DNA of 64,000 nucleotides, taken from positions 1,550,001 through 1,614,000 of the forward strand of contig CP001622.1 of NCBI GenBank assembly GCA_000023185.1, read 5' to 3'. How positions within the stretch are numbered: the stretch's first letter is position 1; the number at the start of each line of letters is the position of its first letter. Source of the DNA: Rhizobium leguminosarum bv. trifolii WSM1325. GTDB lineage: Bacteria > Pseudomonadota > Alphaproteobacteria > Rhizobiales > Rhizobiaceae. The notes under the pieces were generated by a model. That model was not told the DNA's origin. It saw only the letters and a list, made by a program, of their open reading frames with translations, and searched no databases. Below are positions 54,027 through 63,528 of this stretch, piece by piece. Made by a program: the position numbers and the translations under genes.

Positions 54027-54896
54027 TCAGGCTTTGACCGGCGTCGGCGGACCGGTAACGATGGGTGTATCGTCACGGCTGCCCCATTCGCTCCACGAGC
54101 CATCATAAAGCTTGTTGTCGTGATGGCCGAGCGATTCCAGCGCCAGCGTGATGATCGCGGCGGTGATTCCCGAGCCGCAGGAGGTGACGACGGGTTTTGA
54201 AAGATCAATGCCGGCATCCTCGATCGTCTGCCTGAGTTCGGGCAGCGACTTGAAACGGCCCTGACTGGCGAAGACACCGGAGGGCAGGCTGCGGGCGCCG
54301 GGCATATGGCCGGAGCGCATGCCGGCGCGCGGTTCGGGCTCGGCGGCTGCGAAGCGGCCGGCGCTGCGGGCATCGGCGATCTGCATCGCGCCGCTGGAGA
54401 CGATGTCGCGCATCCTATCGAGCGTCACCACGCGGCTTTCATCGAAATTGGGCGTGAAGGTCGCCGACGCAGGATTGGGTGCTGCGGTTTCCAGCGGACG
54501 GCCCTCGGCCTTCCAGCCGTCGAGACCGCCATCGAGCACGAAGACGTTTTTCGCGCCCATCACCCGGAAAAGCCACCAGACGCGGGGCGAGGCGAACAGA
54601 CCGATACCGTCATAGACGACGATCCGATCATTCTCGCTGATGCCGAGCCGGCCGACTTCGGCGGCGAAATAATCGGGCGAGGGGATCGTGTGCGGCAGCG
54701 ATGTCGAATGGTCGGCGATCTTGTCCTGATCGAAGCGGATGGCGCCGGGAATATGGCCGGCAGCATATTCGGCATCGGCATCGCGCTTCTGCGCCGGCAG
54801 ATAGAAGGAGGCGTCCAGCACCCGAAGGTCAGCTTTGCCGAGCTCGGACTGCAGCCAGTCGGCCGAAACGACGAAACGGCTCTTGGTCTCACTCAT
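54027..54896 (-). CDS. sseA: 3-mercaptopyruvate sulfurtransferase
   Basis: This 289-residue protein has two rhodanese domains. The second holds the active-site CGSGITA with Cys240, the CG(S/T)GxT form typical of mercaptopyruvate sulfurtransferases. The first domain has D in its place, as usual. It moves sulphur from 3-mercaptopyruvate to acceptors. It lies 18 bases after alaX and next to cysK, consistent with cysteine turnover. Confidence 0.92.
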   Translation of the reverse strand: MSETKSRFVVSADWLQSELGKADLRVLDASFYLPAQKRDADAEYAAGHIPGAIRFDQDKIADHSTSLPHTIPSPDYFAAEVGRLGISENDRIVVYDGIGLFASPRVWWLFRVMGAKNVFVLDGGLDGWKAEGRPLETAAPNPASATFTPNFDESRVVTLDRMRDIVSSGAMQIADARSAGRFAAAEPEPRAGMRSGHMPGARSLPSGVFASQGRFKSLPELRQTIEDAGIDLSKPVVTSCGSGITAAIITLALESLGHHDNKLYDGSWSEWGSRDDTPIVTGPPTPVKA

Positions 54897-54914
54897 GATG
54901 GTCTCCCTTGATGG

Positions 54915-55652
54915 TCAGGCTTCGTCGCCGGGCGTGCCGAAGCGGATGCGGAAGCGCCGGTTCTCTTTGCCCTTCTTCTCGATTTTGGCGATATGGATCC
55001 GGCCGACTTCCTGAGTCTCGGAGACATGTGTGCCGCCGCAGGGTTGGCTGTCAATCGAGGAGTTCTCGCCGATGCAGACGAGGCTGACGCGCCCGAGCCC
55101 CATCGGTGGGCGCACGTTCTTCGATTTGACGATATCGGGATTGGCCACAAGCTCCTCGTCGGTGATCCATTGCAGAGTGACCGGATGATTCTGCTCGACC
55201 AATTGCATCAGCTTGACCGTCACCGCGTCCTTGTCGATCGTCTCGATCATGTCGAAATCGACGCGGCTTTCCTCTTCGCCGACGGCAGCCCCGGTGATCG
55301 GATAGGAGCAGACGACGGAAAGCAGGTGGCAGGCCGTGTGCATGCGCATCAGCCTGTAGCGGCGCGGCCAGTCGACATGCAGCACCAGCGTCTCGCCGAC
55401 CACGGGCCGCGGCGCACCTTCGAGCGGCACATGGATGATGACATCTTTGCTTGGACCATGCTTCGTCTGGCCGAGCGCGATCTTGCTGCCGTCGGCGCGT
55501 TCGAGCTCTCCGGTGTCACCAGGCTGGCCACCTGATGTCGCATAGAAGCAGGTCTGGTCCAGTTCGATGCCCCCGTCTTCGTGAACGGCGGTGACGACCG
55601 CATCGCACGTCGAGAGATAGAAGTCGTCACGATAGAGGGCATTGACGGACAT
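54915..55652 (-). CDS. Alanyl-tRNA editing protein (AlaX)
   Basis: This 245-residue stand-alone editing domain has HTACH (H105, H109) and CGGTHV (C205, H209), the four zinc ligands of the AlaRS editing site. It removes serine or glycine wrongly attached to tRNA-Ala. It lies 6 bases downstream of cysK in the same operon. Confidence 0.93.
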   Translation of the reverse strand: MSVNALYRDDFYLSTCDAVVTAVHEDGGIELDQTCFYATSGGQPGDTGELERADGSKIALGQTKHGPSKDVIIHVPLEGAPRPVVGETLVLHVDWPRRYRLMRMHTACHLLSVVCSYPITGAAVGEEESRVDFDMIETIDKDAVTVKLMQLVEQNHPVTLQWITDEELVANPDIVKSKNVRPPMGLGRVSLVCIGENSSIDSQPCGGTHVSETQEVGRIHIAKIEKKGKENRRFRIRFGTPGDEA

Positions 55653-55658
55653 GGGGTC

Positions 55659-56696
55659 TCACACGGGCTCGTAGGGAACGTGGATATCGGGCGACTTGGC
55701 CATCCAGCCCGGAACGGGCAGCCCCTTCGAGGTGAGGAAGTCCGGGTTGAAGAGCTTGGACTGATAGCGGTTGCCGTAATCGCAGAGGATCGTCACCACC
55801 GTGTGACCAGGTCCAAGGTCCCGGGCGAGATTGACCGCGCCGGCAATGTTGATCGCCGTCGAGCCGCCAAGGCAGAGGCCCTCGTTCTCGACAAGGTCGA
55901 AGAGATAGGGAAGCGCTTCGGCATCCGAGATCCGATAGGCATAGTCAGGCGTGAAACCCTCGAGATTGGCGGTGATGCGGCCCTGGCCAATGCCCTCGGT
56001 GATCGAGGATCCCTCGGATTTCAGCGCGCCGTTCTGGTAGAATTCATAGAGAGCAGCGCCATCGGGATCGGCGATGCCGATCTTGACGGCAGACCTGAAA
56101 GCCTTGAGGCCGGCCGCCACACCTGCCAGCGTGCCACCGGAGCCGACCGAGCAGACAAAGCCGTCGACCTTGCCGTCGGTGTCTTTCCAGATTTCCTTGG
56201 CGGTTGTTTCGATATGCGCCTGACGGTTGGCGACGTTGTCGAACTGGTTTGCCCAGATTGCCCCGTTCGGCTCGGTCTTCGCCAGTTGCTCTGCCAGCCG
56301 CCCGGACACCTTCACGTAGTTGTTCGGGTTCTTGTAGGCAACGGCGGGTACTTCGACGAGTTCGGCGCCGAGCAGCTTCAGCGCGTCTTTCTTTTCCTGG
56401 CTCTGCGTTTCCGGGATGACGATGACGGTACGATAACCGAGCGCCTTGGCGACCAGCGTCAGCCCGATGCCGGTATTGCCGGCCGTACCCTCGACGATGA
56501 CGCCGCCCGGACGAAGCAATCCCTTCCGCTCTGCGTCGCGGATGATGTAGAGCGCGGCCCGATCCTTCACCGACTGGCCGGGGTTCAGGAACTCCGCCTT
56601 GCCAAGAATGGTACAGCCGGTCACCTCTGAGGCGCCCTTGAGTTTGATTAGGGGCGTGTTGCCGATGGCTTCAAGGACGGAGGGGTGGAAGGTCAT
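55659..56696 (-). CDS. cysK: Cysteine synthase A
   Basis: This 345-residue PLP enzyme makes cysteine from O-acetylserine and sulphide. The PLP lysine is K44 in NPGQSVKDRAA, and VEGTAGNTGIG is the substrate-binding loop, with SVGSGGTLAG for PLP phosphate. It is slightly longer than E. coli CysK because of a C-terminal tail (LPVPGWMAKSPDIHVPYEPV). It is first in an operon with alaX, sseA and a GNAT gene. Confidence 0.93.
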   Translation of the reverse strand: MTFHPSVLEAIGNTPLIKLKGASEVTGCTILGKAEFLNPGQSVKDRAALYIIRDAERKGLLRPGGVIVEGTAGNTGIGLTLVAKALGYRTVIVIPETQSQEKKDALKLLGAELVEVPAVAYKNPNNYVKVSGRLAEQLAKTEPNGAIWANQFDNVANRQAHIETTAKEIWKDTDGKVDGFVCSVGSGGTLAGVAAGLKAFRSAVKIGIADPDGAALYEFYQNGALKSEGSSITEGIGQGRITANLEGFTPDYAYRISDAEALPYLFDLVENEGLCLGGSTAINIAGAVNLARDLGPGHTVVTILCDYGNRYQSKLFNPDFLTSKGLPVPGWMAKSPDIHVPYEPV

Positions 56697-56856
56697 GGAA
56701 TCTGCCTCTATTCGAACTCTTACTTTAGGAACGGTCTTTTCCCTTCACAAGGCTGAGTTGGCAAGAAAAGCTATTCCACACCTCTGTCGGACGCGATAAA
56801 ATTTGGCTTTCCTCCCCCGAAATGACGCATGGCTGGCAATCCAGCGGTGTGAGAGG

Positions 56857-56886
56857 TGATCCGAAGATTGACTTTCCCCGTACGGA
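56857..56886 (+). promoter_or_regulatory. ECF (RpoE/ChrR-type) promoter before chrR
   Basis: TGATCC, 18 bases, then TACGGA, ending 36 bases before the chrR start. The -35 hexamer is that of the Rhodobacter RpoE singlet-oxygen sigma factor, and a site of the same form lies before phrB at 63529-63558. Confidence 0.6.
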
Positions 56887-56922
56887 TGACGACAAAGCGA
56901 AAACGGAGCGCGGCAACAGGGC

Positions 56923-57582
56923 GTGACCAAAACCGACATGGTTCACGAGCAGATCGACACGATCGATGCATTGATGGCGCATTATGTTGCCGGCTCCTTG
57001 CCCGAGCCGGCGCGTGTGTTGGTGCAGTCTCATCTCGAAATGAAACCGGATAATCGCAGCCTGGTGAACAGCCTCGAGCTGCTGGCCGGCGAAGCTCTGG
57101 AAAACGCGCCTGAAGTCGCCATTGCCGATCGCGACGGGCGGCTTGCGGCGATCTTTTCCTCTGCGTCTCCCGTCACGGCGCCGCAGACGGCCGCGCGGCC
57201 GGAGAACGCGCTGTTTCCCCAAGCGTTGCGCAATCTCTTGGGCTTCGAGGCCGAGGACGTTCGCTGGCGTCGGCGGTTGCCCGGTTTCAGGGAATATTCG
57301 CTCGACATGGACGGCTGCGAGGTCAGCCTGATGTGGATCCGGCCGGGCCGAGCCTTGCCGGCGCACACCCACAAAGGCATGGAACTGATCCTCATTCTCG
57401 ACGGCGCCTTCAACGATGAACGCGGCCGTTTCGGTCCCGGCGACATCTCCATTGCCGACGAGACGGTCGACCACCGGCCGGTAGCCGAAAAGGACAGGCC
57501 TTGCATCGCCTTTGCCGTCTCGGATGGACCGGTCAAGCTCACCGGATCCTTTCGTCAGATGATCGGCGACTTGATCGGCTGA
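56923..57582 (+). CDS. chrR: ChrR-like anti-sigma factor lacking the N-terminal zinc cysteines
   Basis: This 219-residue protein starts at GTG 56923 (ATG 56938 is an alternative) and has the two-domain layout of ChrR. The first domain has AHYVAGSLPEPARV and SHLEM, matching ChrR, but where the zinc-binding HxxxCxxC is expected it reads H37, K41 and N44. The C-terminal cupin keeps its metal residues: HTHKGMEL and VDHRP. ChrR normally holds an RpoE-type sigma factor inactive until singlet oxygen. Here no sigma factor gene is beside it. It may be a variant that binds sigma without zinc, or have lost that role. Confidence 0.8.
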   Translation: MTKTDMVHEQIDTIDALMAHYVAGSLPEPARVLVQSHLEMKPDNRSLVNSLELLAGEALENAPEVAIADRDGRLAAIFSSASPVTAPQTAARPENALFPQALRNLLGFEAEDVRWRRRLPGFREYSLDMDGCEVSLMWIRPGRALPAHTHKGMELILILDGAFNDERGRFGPGDISIADETVDHRPVAEKDRPCIAFAVSDGPVKLTGSFRQMIGDLIG

Positions 57583-57680
57583 AAGCAGCCACAATGGTGT
57601 GATAGAGCCGTAAATCCGGCGGGGTTGAGGAACTTCCGGACCTGTTTTCGCATTGATCAGGCAGCCCGGAGGAACATGTC

Positions 57681-58514
57681 ATGCGTGACTTCATTGCCCA
57701 TCCCGAACATGGAATCGTCTGGATTTCGGGCGCGAGCTCAGGCATCGGCCGGGCGCTTGCACTGAGGCTCGTCGGCGAAGGATACAAGGTCGCCGTCACG
57801 GCCAGAAGCCACGAAAAGCTTGTCGAACTGCAAGCCGAAGCCAATGGCCTCTCGGGCAGTATCATTGTGCTCGACGGCGACGTCACCGATGCCGAGGACA
57901 TGGAACATGTCATGGCCTCCATCGAATATGAGCACGGCACGCTCGCCATGGCGATCCTCAATGCCGGCGTCTACCTGCCTGTCCATGCCGAGGATCTGAA
58001 TCGCACCGATTTCGAGAAGAGCTTTGCCGTCAACCTCTCCGGCGTCGTCAACTGTCTGCTGCCGGCGATCCGCCATATGAAGGCGAAGGGGCAGGGACAA
58101 ATTGCCATCGTTTCCTCCGTCACCGGTTATGGCGGCCTGCCGACGGGGGCTGCCTATGGTGCTACCAAGGCGGCGCTGATCAATATGGCCGAAAGCCTGA
58201 AATTCGATCTCGACAAGATGGGCATCCGCATCCAGCTCGTCTGCCCGGGCTTTGTCGATACGCCGGCAACGAGGAAGAATGCCTTTCCGATGCCGTCGCT
58301 GGTATCGGTCGAGGAGGCCGCCCGGGAGATTGCCGCCGGGTTGAAATCGCAGGCCTTCGAGATCACGTTTCCGAAGCGCTTCACCACCATGCTGAAGCTC
58401 GCGCGCTTGCTCCCCTACAGCGCTTATTTCACGCTGGTGAACCGCGTGACCGGCTGGCGGGAGCGACCGCCATCGGCTGGTCGCCACCCGGTGACACCGC
58501 ATGCGGCGGAATGA
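57681..58514 (+). CDS. Short-chain dehydrogenase/reductase in the chrR region
   Basis: This 277-residue SDR has SGASSGIG near the start, NAGVYL, the active-site Ser in VSSVTGYGG and YGATK. The C-terminal 50 residues, TFPKRFTTMLKLARLLPYS and LVNRVTGW, are typical of membrane-attached SDRs acting on lipids or sterols. It starts 98 bases after chrR on the same strand and may share its promoter. Its stop codon abuts that of the convergent cfa gene. The lipid link is inference. Confidence 0.85.
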   Translation: MRDFIAHPEHGIVWISGASSGIGRALALRLVGEGYKVAVTARSHEKLVELQAEANGLSGSIIVLDGDVTDAEDMEHVMASIEYEHGTLAMAILNAGVYLPVHAEDLNRTDFEKSFAVNLSGVVNCLLPAIRHMKAKGQGQIAIVSSVTGYGGLPTGAAYGATKAALINMAESLKFDLDKMGIRIQLVCPGFVDTPATRKNAFPMPSLVSVEEAAREIAAGLKSQAFEITFPKRFTTMLKLARLLPYSAYFTLVNRVTGWRERPPSAGRHPVTPHAAE

Positions 58515-59774
58515 TCAACGGCGCGCGAACACGACTTGGCGCACATCTATATTGCGGGCACGGAAGCCGGCCTCGCAATAAAACAGATAGAATTCCCAGA
58601 GCCGCTTGAAACGCTCGTCGAAGCCCATCGGGCGGATGCGTTCCCAGACCGACCAGAAACGCTCGCGCCATTCGGCCAGCGTGCGGGCGTAATCGAGCCC
58701 GAAGCCGAAGTCCTTGACCAGCGACAGGTCGACCTTGCCGGCAAGTTCGGCCAGATGATTGCGCGTCGGCAGCATACCGCCGGGAAAGACATATTTCTGG
58801 ATGAAGTCGGGGTTGCTGCGATACTGGTCGAAGGACTCGTCCTTGATCGTGATGATCTGCAGCCCAGCCTTCCCGCCCGGCTTCAGACATTGCCTGAGCT
58901 TGGAGAAATAGGACGGCCAGTATTTCTCGCCGACCGCTTCGAACATCTCGATCGAGACGATCCGGTCGTAGAGCCCTGCCTCATCGCGGTAATCCTGAAA
59001 GCGGAATTCCACGCGGTCATCGAGGCCGGCTTTGCGAATGCGCTCCTCGGCAAAGGCGAGCTGCTCGCGGCTGATCGTCAGCCCCGTCACCTTGCAGTTC
59101 AGCTCACTCGCCGCAAATTCGGCAAACCCGCCCCAGCCGCAGCCGATCTCCAGCACATGATCGCCGGGCCCGATGCCGGTCGCCTCGGCAAGCGCCCGGT
59201 ATTTGGCGTTCTGGGCCGATTGCAGATCGTTGGCGCCGGTCGAATAGAGTGCAGAAGAATAGGTCATGCTCGGATCGAGCCATTCCCTGTAGAAATCGTT
59301 GCCGAGATCGTAATGAGCGGAAATGTTGCGCTTCGAGCCCGTCTTGGTGTTGGTGTTCATCCAATGGCGGACGCGCTCGAACAGGCGGCCAAGACCGCCC
59401 TTGCCATGCGCATAGCTGTATACGGCCTCGCCGTTGACGAGGAAGAGTTCGAGGAAGGCGGCGATATCAGGGCTGTCCCAATCGCCGTCCATATAGGTTT
59501 CGGCGACCCCGATCGTGCCGCTCGTCAGCGCTCGATAGGCAAGGTTCCAGTTGTGGAGGCTGAGCGCCGCCTTTGGCCCGGCCTTCTTGCCCTCGACCAG
59601 CAGCCTGCGGCCGTCGGGAAGGGTAACGGCAAGCGAACCGTGCTGCATATGCAGAAGTCCGCGCAGCGCCAGCTTTGCCTTGAAGGGCAGACCCTTCACC
59701 ATGCGGGACATGTTTTCGGCCGTCAGCGTCACAGCATCACGAGCCAGCAGATTCCAGTCCTGCGCCTTGCTCAT
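58515..59774 (-). CDS. cfa: Cyclopropane-fatty-acyl-phospholipid synthase family protein
   Basis: ATG 59774 with GGAGGA ahead gives 419 residues. The SAM-binding motif is VLEIGCGWGGFAE, followed by GLTISREQLAFAEERI, and the family stretch FPGGMLPT lies near the end. It methylates double bonds of membrane lipids to give cyclopropane or related acids, which protect from stress. It is last in the phrB operon (97-base gap after DUF1365). Some relatives of this kind make furan or other modified fatty acids, so the product is uncertain. Confidence 0.9.
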   Translation of the reverse strand: MSKAQDWNLLARDAVTLTAENMSRMVKGLPFKAKLALRGLLHMQHGSLAVTLPDGRRLLVEGKKAGPKAALSLHNWNLAYRALTSGTIGVAETYMDGDWDSPDIAAFLELFLVNGEAVYSYAHGKGGLGRLFERVRHWMNTNTKTGSKRNISAHYDLGNDFYREWLDPSMTYSSALYSTGANDLQSAQNAKYRALAEATGIGPGDHVLEIGCGWGGFAEFAASELNCKVTGLTISREQLAFAEERIRKAGLDDRVEFRFQDYRDEAGLYDRIVSIEMFEAVGEKYWPSYFSKLRQCLKPGGKAGLQIITIKDESFDQYRSNPDFIQKYVFPGGMLPTRNHLAELAGKVDLSLVKDFGFGLDYARTLAEWRERFWSVWERIRPMGFDERFKRLWEFYLFYCEAGFRARNIDVRQVVFARR

Positions 59775-59871
59775 TTCTCTTCCTCCTCCAGCATTTTCCT
59801 GCCGGTTAGGGACGAAGCCACCCTTGATGATACACGCAGCCGCCCCCCGGCCATTGCATCGAACGCTAATG

Positions 59872-60723
59872 TCATTCCGCCGCTTCCGCAAGCGGGCGGG
59901 TTTGGCGGACGCTGACTTCAGGTGGGGGCGCAGGACGCCTGACATACCGCGCGCCCTTCAGCCACAATTTGAGTGCTTCCCAATGAATTCCGGTCATGAT
60001 CTTGAAAGTGAGGATGGGTATGCGCGCCGTCAAGCCCAGCAGCGAAGCGTTTGTCAAAGGCACCTGCCGTCCGGAAAATGTCGCCGAGAGCAGCGGTCCT
60101 TCACTATCTGTTTCAAGGATGCGCCAGCGGATCTCTTTACCGGGCGGCAGCATGCGGAAATGATAGCGCGCCGCCATGCCGATAAAGGGCGAGACGTGAA
60201 AGAGCTTGTCGCAGCTCTGGCGAAGCCCGCTTTCCGACATCTCGCCACGGCCGACGGGACAGACATAGCTGTGCCGCTCGCCGAAAGTATTGCGCACCTC
60301 GTAGATCATCGCGATGACTGCGCCAGCGGCATCATAGGCGTGATAGACGGAAAGCGGATTGAAGACATAGCCGAGAATGCGGGGATAACAGACAAGCAGG
60401 ATCCTGTCGGCGCGGTCGAGCCCCGCCTCGGCGAGCAGCCGGTCGGCATAGGCGCGCAGCGACGTATTTCTGGTTTCGGCGTGGTCCTTTTCCTGGAACG
60501 AGACGAGATTGCGCCCGTTGACGGAAAACAGCATCGATAGCCGGCCAGCCTCGTCCAGCCTGTCGAGATCGACAAGCAGCGAGAAGACACGGTAGCGGAA
60601 GCGATGGCCGAAGGGTTTCATGCGTTGATGCATGATCTCGCCGACATAGAGACCTGCGGCGGCATCCGGTGGAGGGCCGTTGGCCACCGCGTTCATGCCA
60701 CGCTTTTCGCCGAGCTCTGTCAT
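59872..60723 (-). CDS. DUF1365-family protein
   Basis: ATG 60723 overlaps the upstream stop as ATGA and gives 283 residues. The family signature is clear: LYVGEIMHQRMKPFGHRFRYRVF, then PRILGYVFNPLSVYHAYD and NTFGERHSYV. DUF1365 proteins always occur next to amine oxidase-like and CFA-like genes and belong to the lipid-modification module; their reaction is not settled. Translational coupling on both sides supports joint function. Confidence 0.88.
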   Translation of the reverse strand: MTELGEKRGMNAVANGPPPDAAAGLYVGEIMHQRMKPFGHRFRYRVFSLLVDLDRLDEAGRLSMLFSVNGRNLVSFQEKDHAETRNTSLRAYADRLLAEAGLDRADRILLVCYPRILGYVFNPLSVYHAYDAAGAVIAMIYEVRNTFGERHSYVCPVGRGEMSESGLRQSCDKLFHVSPFIGMAARYHFRMLPPGKEIRWRILETDSEGPLLSATFSGRQVPLTNASLLGLTARIPILTFKIMTGIHWEALKLWLKGARYVRRPAPPPEVSVRQTRPLAEAAE

Positions 60724-62051
60724 GCCGCCACGTCCGGTTGAGGTTCCCAGGTTCGGGCCGTCCGCCAGGGTATGATCCCGCCCAAGGCTTCTGCCGCCGC
60801 CAGACCGGAAACCAGTCCATCCTCGTGAAATCCGTATCCCGTCCAGGCACCGGCGAAATAGCAATTGTTCTGTCCCTGAATGGTGACAAGCGCCTGTTGC
60901 GCAGCCATGGCGTCCGCCGAGAACTGCGGATGTTCGTAGGTGAATTCGGCAAACATCTTATGGGGGTCCGGCTCGCGGTCGGGATTGAGGGTCACGAACA
61001 GCGGGAATCTGTTGTCGATGCCTTGCAGCCGGTTCATCCAGTAAGTCACGGCGACGTCGGCCTTTCCATCTTCACGGCTGGAACGGAGATAATTCCATGA
61101 GGCCCAAACCTTGCGTCGCTGCGGCATTAGCGACTGGTCGCGGTGCAGGACGACGCGGTTCGGCTGATAGGGGATGGCGGCGAGCAGCCTGCTTTCCCGA
61201 TCGGTGGCATCGACAAGCAAGCGGGCTGTCTGATCGCTGTGGCAGGCGAAGATCACCTTGTCGAACGGGTGTTCGCCGCCCGTTTCGTCGATGATCGTGA
61301 CGCCGCGTTCGGAGCGGATGACCCCGCGCACGCCGCAGGAAAGTCTCACGCGTTCGCCGAGCGGCTGAAGCAGCCGGTCGAGATAGGTGCGGCTGCCGCC
61401 GGTCACTGTGCGCCACTGGTGCTGCCGGCGGTAGATCAGCCGGTGATTATCGAAGAAATTGACGAACTGCTCGGCGGGAAACTGCAGCATGCGGGCTGAT
61501 GGTGTCGACCAGATCGCCGCCGCCATCGGCACGAGATAGTTGTTGGTGAAACCGGGCGAGAAGCCGCGCCAGTCGAGATAATCGCCGATCGAGCGCGAGG
61601 CGAGATGACCGGCGGTGCGATCTTCGAGGCAGGTGCGGTTGAAGCGGAGGATCTCGCGGATCATCCACAAGAACGAGGGCCGCAGCAGGTTGCGCTTTTG
61701 CGCAAAGACTGAGGACAGCCCGCCGCCGCTCCATTCCAGTCTGCCGCGGTCGAGCGAGAGCGAAAAGCTCATATCGCTTGCATGCGTCGCGATGCCGAGT
61801 TCGGCAAAGAGCGCCGTCAGATTGGGGTAATTCTGTTCGTTATAGACGATGAAGCCGGTATCGACCGCAATCTGAACCCCGTCGTATTCCACGTCCACCG
61901 TCGCCGTATGGCCTCCCGCCCGCGCCTGGCTTTCGTACAGCGTAACGTCATGCACCTGACACAGTGCCCAGGCTGCGGAGGCGCCCGAGATGCCAGAGCC
62001 GATGACGGCGATCCTCAGCCGGCGGGGAGCGGGACAGAAGTGCGCGTTCAT
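60720..62051 (-). CDS. FAD-dependent amine oxidase-like protein
   Basis: ATG 62051 overlaps the photolyase stop as ATGA and gives 443 residues. The FAD-binding loop is AVIGSGISGASAAWAL, and a second FAD contact comes near the end (CYFAGAWTGYGFHEDGL). The family is amine oxidase/desaturase-like and found beside DUF1365 and CFA-like genes. It probably oxidises a fatty acyl chain in that module; this is inferred from its neighbours. Confidence 0.88.
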   Translation of the reverse strand: MNAHFCPAPRRLRIAVIGSGISGASAAWALCQVHDVTLYESQARAGGHTATVDVEYDGVQIAVDTGFIVYNEQNYPNLTALFAELGIATHASDMSFSLSLDRGRLEWSGGGLSSVFAQKRNLLRPSFLWMIREILRFNRTCLEDRTAGHLASRSIGDYLDWRGFSPGFTNNYLVPMAAAIWSTPSARMLQFPAEQFVNFFDNHRLIYRRQHQWRTVTGGSRTYLDRLLQPLGERVRLSCGVRGVIRSERGVTIIDETGGEHPFDKVIFACHSDQTARLLVDATDRESRLLAAIPYQPNRVVLHRDQSLMPQRRKVWASWNYLRSSREDGKADVAVTYWMNRLQGIDNRFPLFVTLNPDREPDPHKMFAEFTYEHPQFSADAMAAQQALVTIQGQNNCYFAGAWTGYGFHEDGLVSGLAAAEALGGIIPWRTARTWEPQPDVAA

Positions 62052-63496
62052 GCGGCATCCCTTATTGCTTTGTAGGCGGCAAGCGCCCGGTTGCGGGCGC
62101 TCGCGTGATCGACGATCGGTTTCGGATAGGTTTGGCCAAGCGTGATGCCGGCCTCGTCGAGCATGCTCTTCGGCGCCTCGAACGGCCGGTGGATGTATTT
62201 TGGCCCGAGTTCTCGAAGCTCCGGCACGTAGGTCCTGACATAGTCGCCGTCGGGATCGAACTTTTCGCCCTGCAGCACCGGATTGAAGATGCGGAAAAAT
62301 GGCGAGGCATCGGCTCCCGAGCCCGCCACCCATTGCCAGCTTGCGGCATTGTTGGCGGGATCGGCATCAACGAGCGTATCCCGAAACCAGGCCTCGCCCC
62401 GGCGCCAGTCGATCATCAGATCCTTGATGAGGAAGGAGGCGACGATCATGCGCACGCGATTGTGCATCCAGCCATGGCGCCAGAGCTGGCGCATGCCGGC
62501 ATCGACGATCGGATAGCCGGTCATGCCGCGGCGCCACGCCTCGAAATCTCCGCTGTTGTTGCGCCATTCGAAGCCGTCGAAACGATCGTTCCAGTTGGCA
62601 GAGGCAAGACGCGGGAAATGGAAAAGCAGGTGATAGGAAAATTCGCGCCAGGCGATCTCCTCGCGAAAATGCACGATGTCAGCCGCCGGCACGCGTTGCG
62701 ACAGGCCGCGTGTGGCATCCCAGATGCGGGCAGGGGATATCTCGCCCAGCGCCAGATGCGGCGACAGCATCGACGTCGCCGGCCTCGCTGGATAGTCTCG
62801 GTTTTCCTTGTAGCCCTCGAGCGCGTCTTCAACGAAGACGTGGAGTCTCTGCTGGGCACCCTCTTCGCCGGGTGTCCAGAGATCAACGAAATCGCCTGCC
62901 CAGTCCGGCTTCGTCGGGAGCAGCTTCCAGCTCCCCAGCACTTCTGATTTCGGTTGCGACGCAAGCCGCAGTTTTGCCGGCGCGTCCAGCGGCGGCTCCG
63001 GTTCGCCGCCGCCCTCCAGCGCGCGCCAGAATGGCGTGTAGACGCGATAGGGCGTGCCGTTGCCGGTCATCAGCCGGGAAGGTTCGTGCAGCAGCTGGCC
63101 GCCAAAGCTTCTTGCCTCGATCGCCTGCTTTTCCAGTTCGTGCTTGATACGGGCGTCGATGGAGATTCCGGCTGGATCGTAGCGCCGGTTCCAGAAGACG
63201 GCTTCGGCAGCGCTTTCCTTGATAAAGGCGCAAAGCACTTCGAGCGCCTCGCCGCTTGCCAACACCAACCGTCCATTCAGCTTTTGCAGCGACCTGTTGA
63301 GCGCTTCCAGTGAATGATGCAGCCACCAGGCCTGTGCAGCACCCAGCGGACCGGTGCCTGCTGCCGCCGGTTCTCTAATATAGAGCGGGATGATCGGCCG
63401 CCCGGAGCGATGGGCGGCGGTGAGTGCCTGATTGTCGTCAAGGCGCAGGTCCTTGCGAAACCAGAGGATGACCGGTTTTGCCGCGTCCTTTGCCAA
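62048..63496 (-). CDS. phrB: Deoxyribodipyrimidine photolyase
   Basis: This 482-residue photolyase repairs UV-made pyrimidine dimers using light. It starts KPVILWFRKDLRLDDN, the photolyase signature, and has the FAD-binding C-terminal half with WRRGMTGYPIVDAGMRQL, WMHNRVRMIVASFL and DADPANNAASWQWVAGSGADA. It is first in an operon with amine oxidase, DUF1365 and cfa genes, with a TGATCC-type promoter upstream. This is the gene set of the singlet-oxygen response. Confidence 0.94.
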   Translation of the reverse strand: MAKDAAKPVILWFRKDLRLDDNQALTAAHRSGRPIIPLYIREPAAAGTGPLGAAQAWWLHHSLEALNRSLQKLNGRLVLASGEALEVLCAFIKESAAEAVFWNRRYDPAGISIDARIKHELEKQAIEARSFGGQLLHEPSRLMTGNGTPYRVYTPFWRALEGGGEPEPPLDAPAKLRLASQPKSEVLGSWKLLPTKPDWAGDFVDLWTPGEEGAQQRLHVFVEDALEGYKENRDYPARPATSMLSPHLALGEISPARIWDATRGLSQRVPAADIVHFREEIAWREFSYHLLFHFPRLASANWNDRFDGFEWRNNSGDFEAWRRGMTGYPIVDAGMRQLWRHGWMHNRVRMIVASFLIKDLMIDWRRGEAWFRDTLVDADPANNAASWQWVAGSGADASPFFRIFNPVLQGEKFDPDGDYVRTYVPELRELGPKYIHRPFEAPKSMLDEAGITLGQTYPKPIVDHASARNRALAAYKAIRDAA

Positions 63497-63528
63497 TGAA
63501 GCCGTTCCCCGCTTGTGTTCTTTTCAAC

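Noticed and set aside
56725..57594. A 289-codon minus-strand frame opposite chrR
   Set aside because: Shadow frame; the plus-strand protein has the ChrR layout and cupin metal residues.
58536..59915. A 459-codon plus-strand frame opposite cfa
   Set aside because: Shadow of the cfa gene, with no ribosome binding site or recognisable motif.
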